Shown: one piece after another, positions 23,762-37,698 of the stretch
Position numbering within the stretch: the first letter of the stretch is position 1
How the letters are laid out: every line of letters begins with the position of its first letter
Assembly (NCBI GenBank): GCA_004154925.1
Contig: QJNS01000198.1
Coordinates: forward strand, 1-64,000
Length of the DNA stretch: 64,000 bases
Origin: Monosporascus cannonballus
Taxonomy: Eukaryota; Ascomycota; Sordariomycetes; Xylariales
Direction of reading: 5' to 3'
The notes under the pieces: model-generated
What the model was told of the DNA's origin: nothing
Databases searched by the model: none
Seen by the model: the letters and a program-made list of their open reading frames with translations, nothing else
Position numbers and translations under genes: made by a program

Positions 23762-24142
23762 TGTAACGGCTAGACGGTTTAACAAATTATTAAACCTTAG
23801 TCGTACGCGTTTATATTAGTAGGAGCATCGTGAAAATCTGAGCAATAAATATAGTAATCGTATTACGTTTCGTAATACTAAAGGTGCCTTAGGTAACGAT
23901 GTTATATTGCAAGCTAAAGCTATTTAAATTATAGAAATACTAAGCATATATATATATTAGTTCTTAATATTATTACTTATCTTTGCTTAACCGTACTTCG
24001 TGAATTTCGGCTAAACGGTAGCTCAGTACTAATCAATCGTATTTAGCAAATTTTTATTAAACATTTATTACGTAATCTGAAAAATGGTCCGTATTGTTTT
24101 CGTTAGCTGTTTCTTAAGGTCGGAATTTGTCAAGTCGTAATA
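23762..24142 (-). repeat. 3' LTR of gypsy copy 3
   Basis: On the plus strand it runs from TGTAACGGCTAGACGGTTTA to CAAGTCGTAATA. It ends next to the pyrimidine run CCCTTTTCCC, the complement of the purine tract. Confidence 0.9.
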
Positions 24143-24219
24143 CGATTTCCCTTTTCCCTAAATCTTGCTCTTAAGATTTTATTTTTCCTAATAAGTATTA
24201 CCGGTTCGTTATAATATCG

Positions 24220-24760
24220 GATCGTATTATTAAAAGTTGCCGTCAGGTTTTTTCTATTATTTATCGGCAAAACCTGCTTTTTATTTTTAACGATTTTAAA
24301 TTTAAAATTATGCCGTATTTTTGGTGGTTTTTTAAGGGTTAAAAATACGAAATAATAAAAAACGTTTTAAAAATATTAGGTTTACGTTAAGCGTAAATAT
24401 TTTTACAATAGGACCGGCATTCCTTTTTCCTTTTTGGAAAATATTTGTACCGAGAATTAACGTCTAAAGCGAAAGGAGGTTTTCGCAAAAGAACGTTTTT
24501 TGGAGTTATAAAAACGATATTAACAAAAAATAAATAAGGTTATCGTGTATTTGATCCGTTTTTGGAAATAAAAGGCTTTTTTTCCTTTAAAAGAGATAAA
24601 AATGATATAACGGGAATTATAATCGTTCGAAAAGCTGGAGGAACAAAAATACTAGAAGTAGGTTATCGCCGAGGCTTCCATAGCCGCATTAGTTCCTCCC
24701 GTTGGTTCCGTAAATTAATTTGGTATCGGTAATACCGATTAATTTATTAAAAACATTAAT
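24220..24760 (+). pseudogene. antisense accessory gene of gypsy copy 3
   Basis: Plus strand, opposite to the polyprotein. The segment starting at 24310 (MPYFWWFFKG) aligns with MPCFYYFSKN of the copy at 41544. First Cys position is TAT (24316-24318), second is TGG. One single-base shift on each side of EIIKNVLK is needed to stay in frame, after which Tyr codons occupy the fourth to sixth Cys positions. Then follows TGIPFSFLENICTEN, RLKRKEVFAKERFLEL and SFEKLEEQKY, a coiled-coil-like region with Gln codons turned into stops. The ancestral start codon was not identified. Confidence 0.7.
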
Positions 24761-24789
24761 TGAGACGCGATTATTTCTGGTAATTCCGT

Positions 24790-27700
24790 CGTTGTTAATA
24801 AAAGTTTTTTAATAGGCATTAGGCGTTAATAAGATTTTTGGCGGGTTCTTAGGTATTTTTGGAGTCCCGATATTTTTTTATTTAATTAGGTATTAGGTAA
24901 GTCCGTTTTGTTTTCGTATATCGAAAATCTTTTCCACCTTATATGCTTATTCGTTTTCCGTTTTTATATCATTTTGTATCGTATGTACCTTAATTATATC
25001 TGCTGTTAATTCGAATAAGGAAATATGAAAAATTAGATGGAATTTGACTTTCGGTAAAAGTTTTAATTAGTAATTGTTTTCTTAGATTTTTTTGATAATT
25101 ATATATGGACCGATATATTTAAAATCGAGTTTTTATTAGATTGCTTTGCTTAAATATTTTTAGTAATAAGGAAAACCATTTCCCCTTTTTCGAAATTTGG
25201 TTTTTTTTAACTTTTTTGGTTATAATATTTGTTTATTTGATTACGTACGAACTCCAGTTTTGTTTTTATTTTTTGATGTAATTATCGTAATTATTTTGAT
25301 ATAAGGATTACCTTAATATTAATTGGGCCGTTATTACGTATTTTTTTGTAAATTCTTAAAATGAAACCAAAATTTACGTTCGTAAATATTATTTTGATAT
25401 TTTCGTAATAGCTAATATTATAAATTAATTACGCGATTAATAACTTTTTAACCTAATTATATTATTTATAATTAATGTAATATCGTAAATAAGGTTTTAA
25501 AATTTAATTTATTCGTTTCGTTTATTTATTTATTTAAAGTGTAAATACCTTAGATAATTTGTAATTTAAATCGATTTATATTATTAAACTTTGTTAAAAC
25601 TTAAATGCAAATATCGATCCTTTATTTAAGATAATTTCCATTAATAATCCGTATATGCTAAAAATATGACTAAAAAATATATGCGATTTGTTCGGCATCT
25701 GTATCCTTATGATATGGTAAGAAATAGGAAATTTCGTAAATCGGATAACGATTACGAAACTGCTGTCATAATATATTCCTATAACAGGATTTTTTGACAT
25801 AGGAAATTTGGTAATAAAGTTAAATATAATTAAATACCATAATCGTTTTACGATTAATAATGGCTATAATTTTCCGTATGGCTTATGTCGTCGAGATTTC
25901 GTTCTGTCGTAAATATTATATTGCCGTATAATTTTTTATACCGTTAATTTTATTTTAAAAAAAGAATACATATATTAAAACCGTTTTACGATTTTATAGA
26001 TCTTTGGATATCCGTATAACTAATATTTGTATATATTTCGTATTAGACTTTTCTGATATTTTTTTAGAATTTGTATCTTATATATTTTTTTGATTTTCTG
26101 GGAGATTATCGTTATATTGCTAAATCTTTTAATATATATCAAAAGGTACTACCCAAATTGTCGTAATTTGTAGTAAGCGTAAATATCCTTTTTTGATAAT
26201 ATCGAAAATTCTATGGCTAATTTTAACCAATTTCTTTTCGAAATCTGGTTATTTATTTAGGGCATTTGCTTTATTATTCTTTAAGTTTTTTTTATAAATA
26301 ATAACGAAATCGAAATTCGCCAATTTTTCCGCGTAATAAAGTTATTATCCGATAAGTTCCCTGGTTGTAATAAATCGGGTAAGATTTTAATAATCCGTAT
26401 AAAACTTAACCTGGTACAAATTTCTTTTTAAGAAATATCTAAATTCTGAAATTACCATAATAATGGCCATAAATTCCTTATTTAAAATGCCGTAATTAGG
26501 CCCGGCTCCTTTTAACTTATTCAAAAAATATATAATAAAATGTAATTTGTCTTAATTATCTTATTGTCCGATTATTGCGCTTAACGCATAATCCGAAATA
26601 TCGGTTTTTAGCTTAACTGGATAATTTAAATCGTACATAATTAATATTAGTTCGTTAATAATTATATCCTTAATATCCCGAAATACTTTTTCCGTATCCG
26701 GCATCCATTTAATTTTTTTTCGTAAAATTCGTTAAGGGTTTTATTATTTTGATAAAGTTTCGAATAAATTTTTTGTAATAATTGGCGAATCCAAGGAATA
26801 CCTATATCTTTTTAACCGTAACTAGTATCTATTATTTTGTAACTGTAACGATTTTTCTAGGGTTTATTTTAATATATTCTAAGGTGATAATATATTCTAG
26901 ATATTTTATTTTCTATGAATAGAATTAATTTTTTTTGTATTAATAATTAAACTTACGTCCTATAAAGCTTAAAGAACTTTATAAACGTATTTTGCGTATA
27001 CCTTTTCCGTTTCTAGAAAAATGAAAATATCGTCGAGGTAACATACGACAAAAATATCGAGGTATTTTCGTAGTACATAATTTATTATCCGTTAGAAAAT
27101 TACTGGTACGTTCGTAAATCGTATTGGTATAACCAAATACTTAAATAATCCGTATTTCGTTTTGAAAGTTATTTTTTATTCGTATCCTTTTTTAATCCTA
27201 ATAAGGTTATATTTATTTTTAAGATCCAATGCTGTAAACTATTTGACTCCATTAAGTTGGTCCTTTATTTCCATAATCAGGGATAATAATATTTAATGTT
27301 TGATAATAACGTTATTTAATTATCGATTGTTAACTATAAGTCGTAATTTTCTATTTTTTTAAGTACGAAAAATAAAGGATACACTGCTGGTAATTTCGAA
27401 GGTCGAATTTATCCTTTTTGTAACCGACTTTCCAGGTATTCTTTTTAAAAATACGTAATTTATTTTTGTTGTAATTATAAATCGGGTCAAATTTCGTTAA
27501 AAATCTTTTTTAAGAATTAATTTATGATTTTAATCGTTATATTCTGGTAATTTCGTATTAAGTTTTTCTTTGAAAAGCTGTTTATATCTGTATTACTATA
27601 GTAGTATATTAGTTAAATTTTCTAACTTTTTGGGCTACTATTTTAGATCGTTATTTAGTTGCTTTAATTTCGCTTTAATAATAATAATAATAATAATACG

Positions 27701-30100
27701 TCGCATTTTTCTTTAATGTCCGTTTTTTTGTATTTTACCCTTTTAAGTAATAAGGTTTTTGTTATATTCTTATATTTGCATTAGTCGCTATTATTTATCG
27801 AATATTAAGATTTTAATTTTTTTTATTTATTAATAACCAATAAAATGAACTTTATTTAGCCAGTTCCTTCGTTAATTTAAACTCCGTACTGGCATATCTA
27901 TAGTAATTTTAAAATCATATCGTAATTCTCAAATAGAACAATATCGAAATTAACTGTCTAATATCGCTTTTGGACAAAAACCTCGAAATGATTAATTTCG
28001 CGTATAATTTTTCCGTTATCGTAAGCGAATCCCTGATTTTCGACATTTGTCGTTATATAAGGTTTTAATTTGTATTTTCATAATAATCTAAGTTTATTAA
28101 TTATATCTGGTACAATATAAATCCCGCTTAAAGTTCCGTAATCTATTATTACAATATATTAATACGTTTCGATTTGTATATCCAAAATAATAAGGTTATT
28201 AACGTTTTTTATCGTTATGTTTAAAGCCTTTTTTAGGAGTTTTTTTTTAATTTTTTTAAGTTTCGTTATTTTGCGGTTTTATTATAAGTAACTTTTTTTA
28301 AAAATTTCTTTTCGAATTTGTCGAATTCTATTTATGTTTTTTTCGTTTAACGTATTAAGTTGCTATATTTGTTATTATTGCCGGCGTATTATTCTTTCGA
28401 ATTATATTAATTATTTTTGGTTTTGCTGTAACTATTTTTCTTATCGAATAAATTGTTTTTTTATGTTTACGATTCTATCTTATTATACCTTATTTTAATT
28501 ATTATTTTGAAGATTTTGTGTAAATTAACGTATTTTTTCCTTGATAGTTTTTTTTCGTAAGGGTTTATAATAAATGCTAATTAAAAATAAAGATCCGTAA
28601 TAATTTTCTAGCAGTATTTTTGTATTATACGCTGGATTAATTTTTTTCTGTTTAATAATTATATTATTAAAAATTACAAAAAGGGTTTTTTAACAAGTAC
28701 TACATTTTTTCGAGTTAACTTTTTATTTCGGTTAATTGTTAAATATTTTCCGGGGTTATAATTCCAAAATGTCGATATTATTATTTATTGTTTTTGTTAT
28801 TTCAGGTACGATTTGGACAATCCAATGCCTTATAATATATACCAGTAATCCGTCCGTAAATATATTATTTCTTTTTTAGTAATCGGGATATTCACGTCGT
28901 TGACAATATATGGCATGTATTTTGCCGTATTAATTAGCGGTTCCGGAACAGATTCTTTTTATATAGTTCTGGTATTTGCGTAATTATTTTTATAATATTT
29001 CTGATTATGTTTGTAATACTTATTAATTTAGTTTTCTGGCTTTTCGTATTCCCTATTGGATTTTTCGTTATGAAAAACTTGGTATGTACTTAGGCTAAAT
29101 TATGTTAATAAATTTGTTTCCGTTTTTTTAGTTTGTTTTTTGGATTGTTTTTCAGGTACAAGTTTTTAATTATCTTAACAGGGCCTTTTAAGTGCTTTAT
29201 ATTATACTACCTTATATCCTATTTTATTGCAATTATAATATTTGATCTAATTCTAGTTTTTTCTATAAATAGCTCCTAGTTCCATAGATTCTAGTTTTAT
29301 GCCGTAAGAAATATTGCTGCGTTAAGGCATGTTAATATTGGCCGTATGTCGGAATTTATTATTATTTTTTTCTTCGGTACCTTTAATTTGCCATGCGTAT
29401 TGCCGATCGATAATCTTAATTACTATAACGATATAATCCGATAAATAATTAGGCTACTTAAACTTAAAAAATTCTTTTTATATTTTTTCAAACCGTCGAA
29501 GAATTTGGTTATTAATATTTTTTATCCCTAATTTAACTTAACGACTAATTAAATTAGCGTATTATCGTAACTAGATACGGATCGTTTTTAGTATAACTGC
29601 TAAATTTGCATTTCGGCTTTTTTTTCGTTTATTATTCCGAAAACTTTCGTTAATATTTTTTCGAATTATTCGTAATTGCTATAAATTTGTATTATGTTTG
29701 GGTTTTGTTTTTCGATTAGCAAAATAACGTATTTTTTTATAACGGGCTTAAGTTAAATAGCCCTATTTCCGGTAAATTATCCGAATACGAATACGATTCG
29801 TATAATAGGCGTAATAAGTCGGATAAGAAAATACCTAAAGTATATTCGGCATTAAATTAAAAATAATTATAACTTAGTTAAGATTCCGTCAAAAAGTTTT
29901 AGCTTAAAAGATTTAGAAAATTTTCCTAGTTTCTAAATAGAATTTAATTAAATAATCTAACTTATTCGAAAAGGCTTCTCGGTTTCGAGAGCTTTTCTTT
30001 TTTTTTAAGCTTTTTATAGGTGGCTTAAAAGAACGTTATAAGATTATTGTTATTTCTTTTAAGCTAAAAGATATATTCGTTTATAACATCTAAACGTTAA
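24790..30100 (-). pseudogene. gag-pol relic of gypsy copy 3
   Basis: Read on the minus strand. A zinc-knuckle relic lies near 29180-29240, reverse transcriptase at about 27010-27390 (complement of the AATAAATATAACCTTATTAG segment), RNase H at 26250-26610, integrase at about 25390-25800 and the chromodomain at about 24795-24930, with VEKIFDIRKQNGLT visible. Positions mirror those of copy 1 almost exactly, so no large insertion or deletion has occurred. A short ATT/TTA microsatellite at about 27677-27697 recurs at the matching site in copies 1 and 6. Confidence 0.9.
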
Positions 30101-30270
30101 AAAACTTTTTCGCGAAAAAAACGCAACTTTTTTTTTCTCTTTAAATTCCATTTTAATATCCGAATAATTAAAAGCCTGGTAAATGGGCTGTTCGGGCTAT
30201 TTATTAATAAATATAACGTCGGCAATATTGCTTAGAACCTGACGATATTACTAAATAAGAACTTATATCA

Positions 30271-30651
30271 TATAACGGTTAAACGGTTTAATTAATTATT
30301 AAACCTTAATTATACGGATTTATATTAATAAAAATATCGTAAGAATCTAAATAATAAATATAATAATTATATTATGTTTTATAATAATAAAAGTACCTTA
30401 AATAACAATATTATATTATAAATTAAGATTATTTAAATTATAGAAATAATAAGCGTATATATATATTAGTTCTTAATATTACTGTTTATTTCTGTTTAAC
30501 TGTGCTTAATAAATTCTGGCTAAATGGTGGCTTAGTACTGATTAATCGTATTTAGCAGATCTTTGCTAAGTACCTATTACGTGACCTAAGAGGTGGTCCG
30601 TGTTATTCTTGTTGATCATTTCCTGAGGCCGGAGCCTGTCAGATTGTAATA
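30271..30651 (-). repeat. 5' LTR of gypsy copy 3
   Basis: 381 bp, from TATAACGGTTAAACGGTTTA to CAGATTGTAATA on the plus strand. Its outer half (the U3 side, 30480-30651) keeps much more GC than its inner half. Confidence 0.9.
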
Positions 30652-30656
30652 CTAGG

Positions 30657-31490
30657 TGCGTTAGTATTAAAACTAAAAAGGGCTGTTAATGTATAACTTT
30701 TTAACCTTTTAATGCAAGTTTAAACGCAAGTTATATAACATATATTTAAAATAAAGAGGTAAAGAATTTCAATTAAGTGCAGTTATTATAAAGAGATTCG
30801 GATTTAAAAATTTGAAAGTATTTAATTTCGAAAAACAGGATGTTTATTGATTTTATATTTAACAGATTATTATATACTAGGAAGTATTAATATAAATTTC
30901 ATTTTGGTGTCTTTTCAAATGTTGAACTTTTAGTTTTAAAATTATATATTAATTGTATTTAAACAGTTCATAGCTTTTTTAATATTGCTTTCATTTAATA
31001 TACTTTAAATATATAAAACTAGTTCCATATTTTAATTAATATAAATATCTTACATTTTGAGTAAATACTTCTCTGTTTAATTCATAATAATTTCTATATA
31101 ATATAATTTATATTTTCTATTTATTTTATGTATTACCGTTGAGTTTATACTAAAATAAATACAATTTATTTTATTTTGTATTTTAAGTGCATCGTTTTAT
31201 TCTTGCTCTGTTAACTTTTTAAAAAATATATATATACCATTACATTTCAACATTTAATTTTCCTATATTTTAACGAATATTTGAGCTCTAATTGTCTTTA
31301 GCATATTAACTTAAATAATAAGTATTGATTTTACAAAAGTAGAGCGGTGATTCGGTCCTAATCAGTACAGATTTTATGAGTATATCACAATTTATATAAG
31401 AGTTAATGAGATAAGAAATTGAAATTGCGTAAATTTATGGTGTTGAATCTTAATAACTGAAGTGTTGAAAAGCATGATAAGTGGTGATGT
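30657..31490. other. AT-rich spacer, nothing recognised
   Basis: Between gypsy copies 3 and 4. Composition varies and is a little less depleted in G and C than the old elements, but no coding frame, repeat end or RNA gene could be supported. It ends at TCTAG, the target duplication of copy 4. Confidence 0.55.
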
Positions 31491-31495
31491 TCTAG

Positions 31496-31855
31496 TATTA
31501 CGACCAGACGAGTTAGGGCCGCAGTAACAGTCGAGTCAAGAAATTAGAGACTTATTTAGTAAGGTTAAATAATAAACACTTAATAGAAAGTAATTAAGTA
31601 TAATTGAATAACCGCTTAGTTGAACGTTATTAAGTAGAAAAAAGAACAATTATATAATAAATTTAGATATAAAAATATTACGATTTATAATAGAAAAAAC
31701 AATTAATATATAATTATAATTTATTGTTTGAAATATTTCTAATGTTATGAAATGTTATTAAGTTATGTTATTACTTAGACTTTTATAACACTTTGATTAA
31801 TATAAATTCGTACGATTTAAGTTTAATAATTAGTTAAATTTTTAGCCGTTAAATA
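31496..31855 (+). repeat. 5' LTR of gypsy copy 4
   Basis: Starts TATTACGACCAGACGAGTTA, resembling the start of the copy 6 LTR, and ends near GCCGTTAAATA. The 3' boundary is uncertain by a few bases. Confidence 0.8.
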
Positions 31856-32199
31856 TGATAAGTTTTATTTAACAATAGCGTTCAACTTTAAGTACTATCT
31901 TTTTTAAATTTATAGTATTAATTAATATTTAGCTTTTTATTGTGCAATAATTTTCAATTAGGATTAAAATGTTCGAAAAATAAATTTCATAATTTATAAG
32001 TTAAAGAACGGTTATTTTAATCCGTATTAGTACGTTAATGAATATGTTTAAGAAACTTTAATTTTATAACAAGAAAAAAGTTTAAAATGTTTCTATTTAA
32101 AAGCGAATATATTTTCGTTTTTAAAATATAGAAGAGTTCGTAACTAAGATTTTTGTTATAACATTTCTTTTGCGAGAGATATTTTCGATTAGTTTAAAT

Positions 32200-35100
32200 T
32201 AATAATAAGAAAGAACTTGAAAAATATTAAAACCAAGTACAAAAAGACTATTAAGGTATTTTTTCGATTATATAAATTTCGAAAAAAAAATTAAAAGTTA
32301 ATTTCGACACCTTACAATAAAAATAGAAGCTAATATAATAAACTTTACAATTAGAATAAAAACGATTTGTTTTTAAAATACATTTTTATTTTTCTAAATA
32401 TTATAGCTAAAATAAAGTAAATTAATAACTAAAGTAATACTTTAGTTGATATAGTTTATAAAAATATGAAAATAATATTAAAAATAGAATTAATAAGTTT
32501 TAAAAATGTAACAGTTTTAATTAATACATTATAAAAGCTGTTAAAATAAAAAACGAATTGTACCAATACCGGATAAAACAACTTAATATATTTTAAAAAT
32601 AATAATTAATCAGGTCGCTAAGAAAAAAAAAGCGAAACGTATTTATTATATTATGTAAAAACTATCGTGAAATATGTAATTTAATATTATTTAAAAAGCT
32701 TAAGCCTGGAGTAAATACTTTAATTATAGTAGTATAAGATATAAGAATTTAATATATAAAGAGTTTAAGAAATTTTTAAAAAATAATCAGATTTTCCTAA
32801 TTGAAACATAATGAAATAATAAGCAAGGTAGTATTGAAATTGTTAATATAATTTTGTTTTAACATAAATATAAGCGGTTTCGAAAAAGATTTAATAAAGA
32901 ATACGAAGAATTAAGAAGTTGATTTAGAAAATATTTAAAGTATAATAAAACGTTGTAAAGAAATAGTTAAAAAAGTATTAGAAATAAATAAAGAATAGTT
33001 GTTTCGAAATTTCCGATTACTAGGGCAAAATGTACGTTATATATTATGGATGACGAAAATATTATATATATATAATAATTCGAAAAACTGTATTTAGTAA
33101 AGTATTATACGTATATATATATAAAACGATTAGATTTCTTTAATTAAACCGGAGAAAACAAGATATATAAACGATAATATCGATATTTTCGAATTATTGT
33201 CTACTAAAACCAAATCGAAAAATAAATAGTTTTATAAAACTGATTAAAAAAGTAATATCCGTAAGAATAAATTTTAAATTTTAAAAGTAATATAATAATT
33301 CGTTTGTATAAAAACTAATTTCACGTATCGTAGAAAATTATTATTAAAAGGTAATTACGCATTGTATTTTTAATTAATATTTCTTATAAGTGTGAAAAAT
33401 AAAAGACTTATTAAAATAAACACTTCTATATTAATGTGAAAAATGAGAAGAAATACTACCGATGAAATATAATAGGACGGTATATAATAAATAGATGAAA
33501 TAATTAGTTAATAAAAAGAGGGTTACAATAAAATAAAAGAAGTTAGTATAATTATAAACTTAAATGGGCTGATAAAAGAAACATATATAATTAGTGAACA
33601 CGTTACATATACAATTATTAAAGTATTTTAATAAATTTAAAAAGAAATTTTAAGAAGTAATTTGTAAAAAGGATGTAAAATAATAAAGTTTAGAAAAATT
33701 AAAAAGAATTTTTAAAAAGTGTTTTAAATACGACGATAAAAGCTATTCGTAATTTTATTATTTTAGAAAGAGAAATCGAAATATATTAATATATGGTAAT
33801 TATAGATTATTAACCTTGAAAAGAAAATTATATTGCATTACGTATTATTAAGAATTTTAAATTATTATAAAAATATAAATTAAACATTTCTACTCTTATA
33901 AATACTGGAGACTAAAATTGTGCTTACGATAAAGAAGAAATTAAGTGCGAAATTAATTATTTCGAAATTTTCACTTAAGCATAATATTAAATAGTATATT
34001 TTAATATCCTTTTGTTTGAGAATTATATTATAATTTTATAAATTTTGAAGATTTATAAATAGAAAACTGTAATTAATAAAAGATTTAATAAATCAAAATC
34101 GTGTTTTATATTTTATTAATAAGTAAAATATAATAGAAATAAAATTTAAATATTTGATCGAAAATAATAACAAATGTAAATATAACGATTGTTAGAGATA
34201 AAATCGTAAAAATGATAAAGATGTAGCATTTAGAAAGAATATAGAATGTCGGCGAGCTAACTGGCTATAAATAGACCTGCTAAGTCCTTGGCAGCTCCTG
34301 GAATCGTACAATATCTAACAAAAATATAATATACATTTTATTATTTAAAAAGTATTTTATAAAACATAAACAAAGAAAAATTCAATATATGGTTACTATG
34401 ATTAAAGTAAAACTTAAGTAGTTAAACAAATATTTATAATAATAAATCAGAACAATTCAAGGATTTAGTTATTATACTATCATATTATTATAAATATAAA
34501 TAGATATATTTAAAGAAGTTAATACCAAATTATCCAAATATAACGAAAAGAATTAAGAAGTAGTTTTTGAAAATGATATATTTACGAAGCTTTATTTCAT
34601 TTATAATTTTGATAAAAACAAATTCTGTGTTTTTAACAATATTTAGGAAACCGGTTATAATAAGAATAAATTCGATTTTTAAAATAACGCGTAAAATGTC
34701 TTATATTTTTTAGTAATTTAAAAATTAAAAGTTACGATTTACACTCAATTATCAAGAATTAAACGGTGTTATCGCTATGAATTAAACCTGCTTATTTTTA
34801 ATTATTCAAATAAAATTTAATTTTATAAAATCAAACGACTTACCTTATTCTGTTGTAAAAGTAGATATAATTTTGTCCTTATTAAAGAGGAATATAAATA
34901 AAAAATAAGTTTTAAAACAAAATATAAATTGTTCAAATATTTGATTATTTAAATGAAATTTACCAACGTATTGGCATCTCTTTAATGGATACTCAAATAG
35001 GTACTGCGAAAATATTTCGATGTTCTTATTATATATTACCATAACAATATTTTAAAAATTTCGGAAATTAAAAGAATATTTATAAGATACAATTATAAGA

Positions 35101-37020
35101 CTGCTTAAGTGTTGCAAAAGTAGAACTTTTAATAAATATAAAAAGAATTAAATTTATTAACTGAAAATAAAATATCTGAAATATATTATTATTTTAAGAT
35201 ATATTAAAATATATTTTAAATATCCATTCTAATTATAAATTTATAAACCATAATTTGATTTAAAAACGCACGGGTATTTTGGAATTTGTTGATTATTAAA
35301 AATAATTTATAGTAAGGTTTAACAAAATTATTATATTTATAATGAATTTTATTAATGTATATATGTAAATATTATTATGCATTAAGACGTTGTAAAAATG
35401 TAAAAATGCGATTATTAATGAATTAATATTAATTATCTAAGATTCAATATGCTTTCTTATATTTAAAAGAGATATTTTTAAATATATATTAAATGTAACA
35501 ATTCGATATCCAGATAATCTAAGTAAATTATAATTAAATATACTTTTTAAAATTAAGAGCTATATAAATTATTAAGATTTTATTCTTTTTAATACTATTA
35601 ATGCATTTATCGAATTATAATTACGATACGTAAAAAGATTAACGAATTTTGATTTCGTTATAATTTATAATAAAAGAGGTTAAAAGCAGTAAACTCGATA
35701 ATTTAAATACGTAACTAGATTTCGAAAAAGAAAATAAATTGAAATTAATTGTATAACTTTCAATATTATATTAAACATGTATTTATAGCCGTATTAAATT
35801 ACGATAATACTGGTTAAATTATAAAATCTGTATTAAGAAATTAAATAAGTTATAAGTTTTCAGAAGAGTATTAGATAAACTTAGTACGATATGTACCTAA
35901 ATATTAATTATATAAATATTTAGTACTTTCTAAAACTTAAAAACGATTTTAATATATATAGTATTTTTTAACAATAAAATTAATAATTTAGAAAATATAG
36001 CGAGAACATAATTATGATGATGAGGTCGAGATTTAACGATGTAAACTTTATAAAAAGAATTTAATTATTATTAATTTTAAACAATTGTAAAATTCAGTTA
36101 TTATAGACTTTATTTCGAAATTTTCTTTATTCGAAAGTTTAGTGAAAAAAGTATATTACGATAGTATTTGCGTTATCGTTAACAAATTTACGAAATTTTC
36201 TTATTTTTTTAGTATAGTAATAAAATCCGACAGTCGAATAACGTATATATTTTTTCGAATTTTAGAGAAACGTTATAACGTAAATCGTTTTAAAATATAA
36301 GTTATTTAATTAGTTTAAGTATTAAACAGCTAAATAAATACAATATTTAAATTAAACTTTATAACCTGATTCCCGATATTATATAAATTACGAATAAAAT
36401 AATTCAATTAAAGAGTTTTTCTAATATAACTGGTTTATAAAATTAAGATTTACCAAAAGATTACATAATTTTGATAAACCTTAATTTTAGTTTTGTGTCT
36501 AATATATACCGAAATACATATGAAAATCTATTAATACTATATTAATATTTATCTGAAAATACCTTCAGTAATTACAACAAGAAATAAAAATAAAATTAAA
36601 ATTGTACGTAATTAAACAGATAAGTATTATAATTCAAACGGCTTGAAGAAATTAATTTTCGCAAAAGAGAATATAATTTACTTTGTTCAAAAGATTTTAA
36701 ATTAAAGAATTTAGCAAAAGACTCTCTTTTAAATATATCGGTCTATATAAAATTATTAAAAAGTTTTTAAAAAGTAATTACTGATTAAAATGTTTGTTAA
36801 AAATTAAATTTTATTTTATTTCTTTATATTTTTTCGTTTAGCTTAAATATGAATATCATTAAAGTCTATAGAACATGAACTAATATAAAGATAAAGCACG
36901 AAATTATATGTAAAATCAAAAAATCCATGAATATTCCAAAAACGGCTATATTTAATATTTAATTAAGTGAAAAAATTAAGTTGATTTCGAAAACATCTAG
37001 AAATCCGTTAAAAGTCTTAT
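32200..37020 (+). pseudogene. gag-pol relic of gypsy copy 4
   Basis: The reverse transcriptase segment at 34870-35060 aligns with copy 1 position for position. RNase H follows at about 35440-35700. The integrase region at 36110-36210 contains VIVNKFTKFSYFF, the counterpart of a block in copy 1 with Asp changed to Asn. A chromodomain-like stretch ends the frame near 37010. Stops are very frequent. The gag zinc knuckle was not placed. Confidence 0.85.
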
Positions 37021-37029
37021 TAATACTTA

Positions 37030-37690
37030 ACGTTTATTAAGAAGTTTTTATTAACGGTAGTTAAAATACCGGAAATAATAAGGTTATAATTTATAGGTTC
37101 AAAACTAACGATAGGAAATTTATCGAATATTTCGAAAAGAAAAATTAATACGGTTACGGAAACTTTTATGAAACTTTGGTTTTAGCGTTTTTATTTATTT
37201 TTATTTTTAATGCTTGTGATTTTTATTATATTAATTTAGTATATTTAAAAGAGGAAAATGCTTTTTGTTTACCAAAGCGATTAAAATGGGCGATAATTTT
37301 GTTTATTTCTTTATTAATAGCGTTTTTGAAACTTAAGAAAACATTTTTTTACGAATATTTTCTTATATTGAAATTATTAATATTTGAGGCGAATATTCTT
37401 TAATAAAAATAACTAAATCTTTGTTTTATTACAACAATAAACACGTTTTATATAGGTTGTATATTTAAAAACATTCTTTACTATTTTGTTTTTTTAACTT
37501 TTTGAAAAGTATAAAAAGTGCGATATAATTTTAACGTTAAATACGTGGAAAGTAAAAATAAGGTTGTAATAACGAACAGTGGAAGACGGATTTTAACGAT
37601 AAGTTTTTAATAATGCGAGCGGATGTTTTGAAAAAAAAAGGTTTACTGAAAGAAGAGAAATATTTTTTAGAATAATATTTTAGAAAAAAG
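37030..37690 (-). pseudogene. expected site of antisense accessory gene in gypsy copy 4
   Basis: By position this is where the other copies carry the antisense gene. I could not read the six-Cys region here. A 75-codon plus-strand open frame at 37176-37403 is antisense to the expected gene and is a by-product of low stop density. Listed on synteny only. Confidence 0.3.
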
Positions 37691-37698
37691 AGCAATCG

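Larger units (their letters stand above)
23762..30651 (-). mobile_element. Ty3/gypsy chromovirus, copy 3, full length, minus strand
   Basis: 6890 bp with LTRs of 381 bp at both ends. Flanking 5-mers CTAAG (23757-23761) and CTAGG (30652-30656) differ by one A/G transition, a RIP-altered target duplication. All pol domains are present in the order expected for a minus-strand element, with the chromodomain next to the left LTR. The antisense accessory gene reads on the plus strand just inside that LTR. RIP damage is moderate. Confidence 0.95.

Noticed and set aside
27677..27697. ATT/TTA microsatellite considered as a regulatory or CRISPR-like repeat
   Set aside because: It is a short trinucleotide run at the same codon site in gypsy copies 1, 3 and 6, so it belongs to the polyprotein. 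No spaced direct repeats like a CRISPR array exist in the window.
34247..34311. GC-rich patch considered as a tRNA or SINE head
   Set aside because: It lacks a full cloverleaf and clear A and B boxes, so no RNA gene is called.
37176..37403. 75-codon plus-strand frame with Phe/Leu-rich translation
   Set aside because: Antisense to the expected accessory gene in gypsy copy 4; T-rich composition alone explains the hydrophobic translation.
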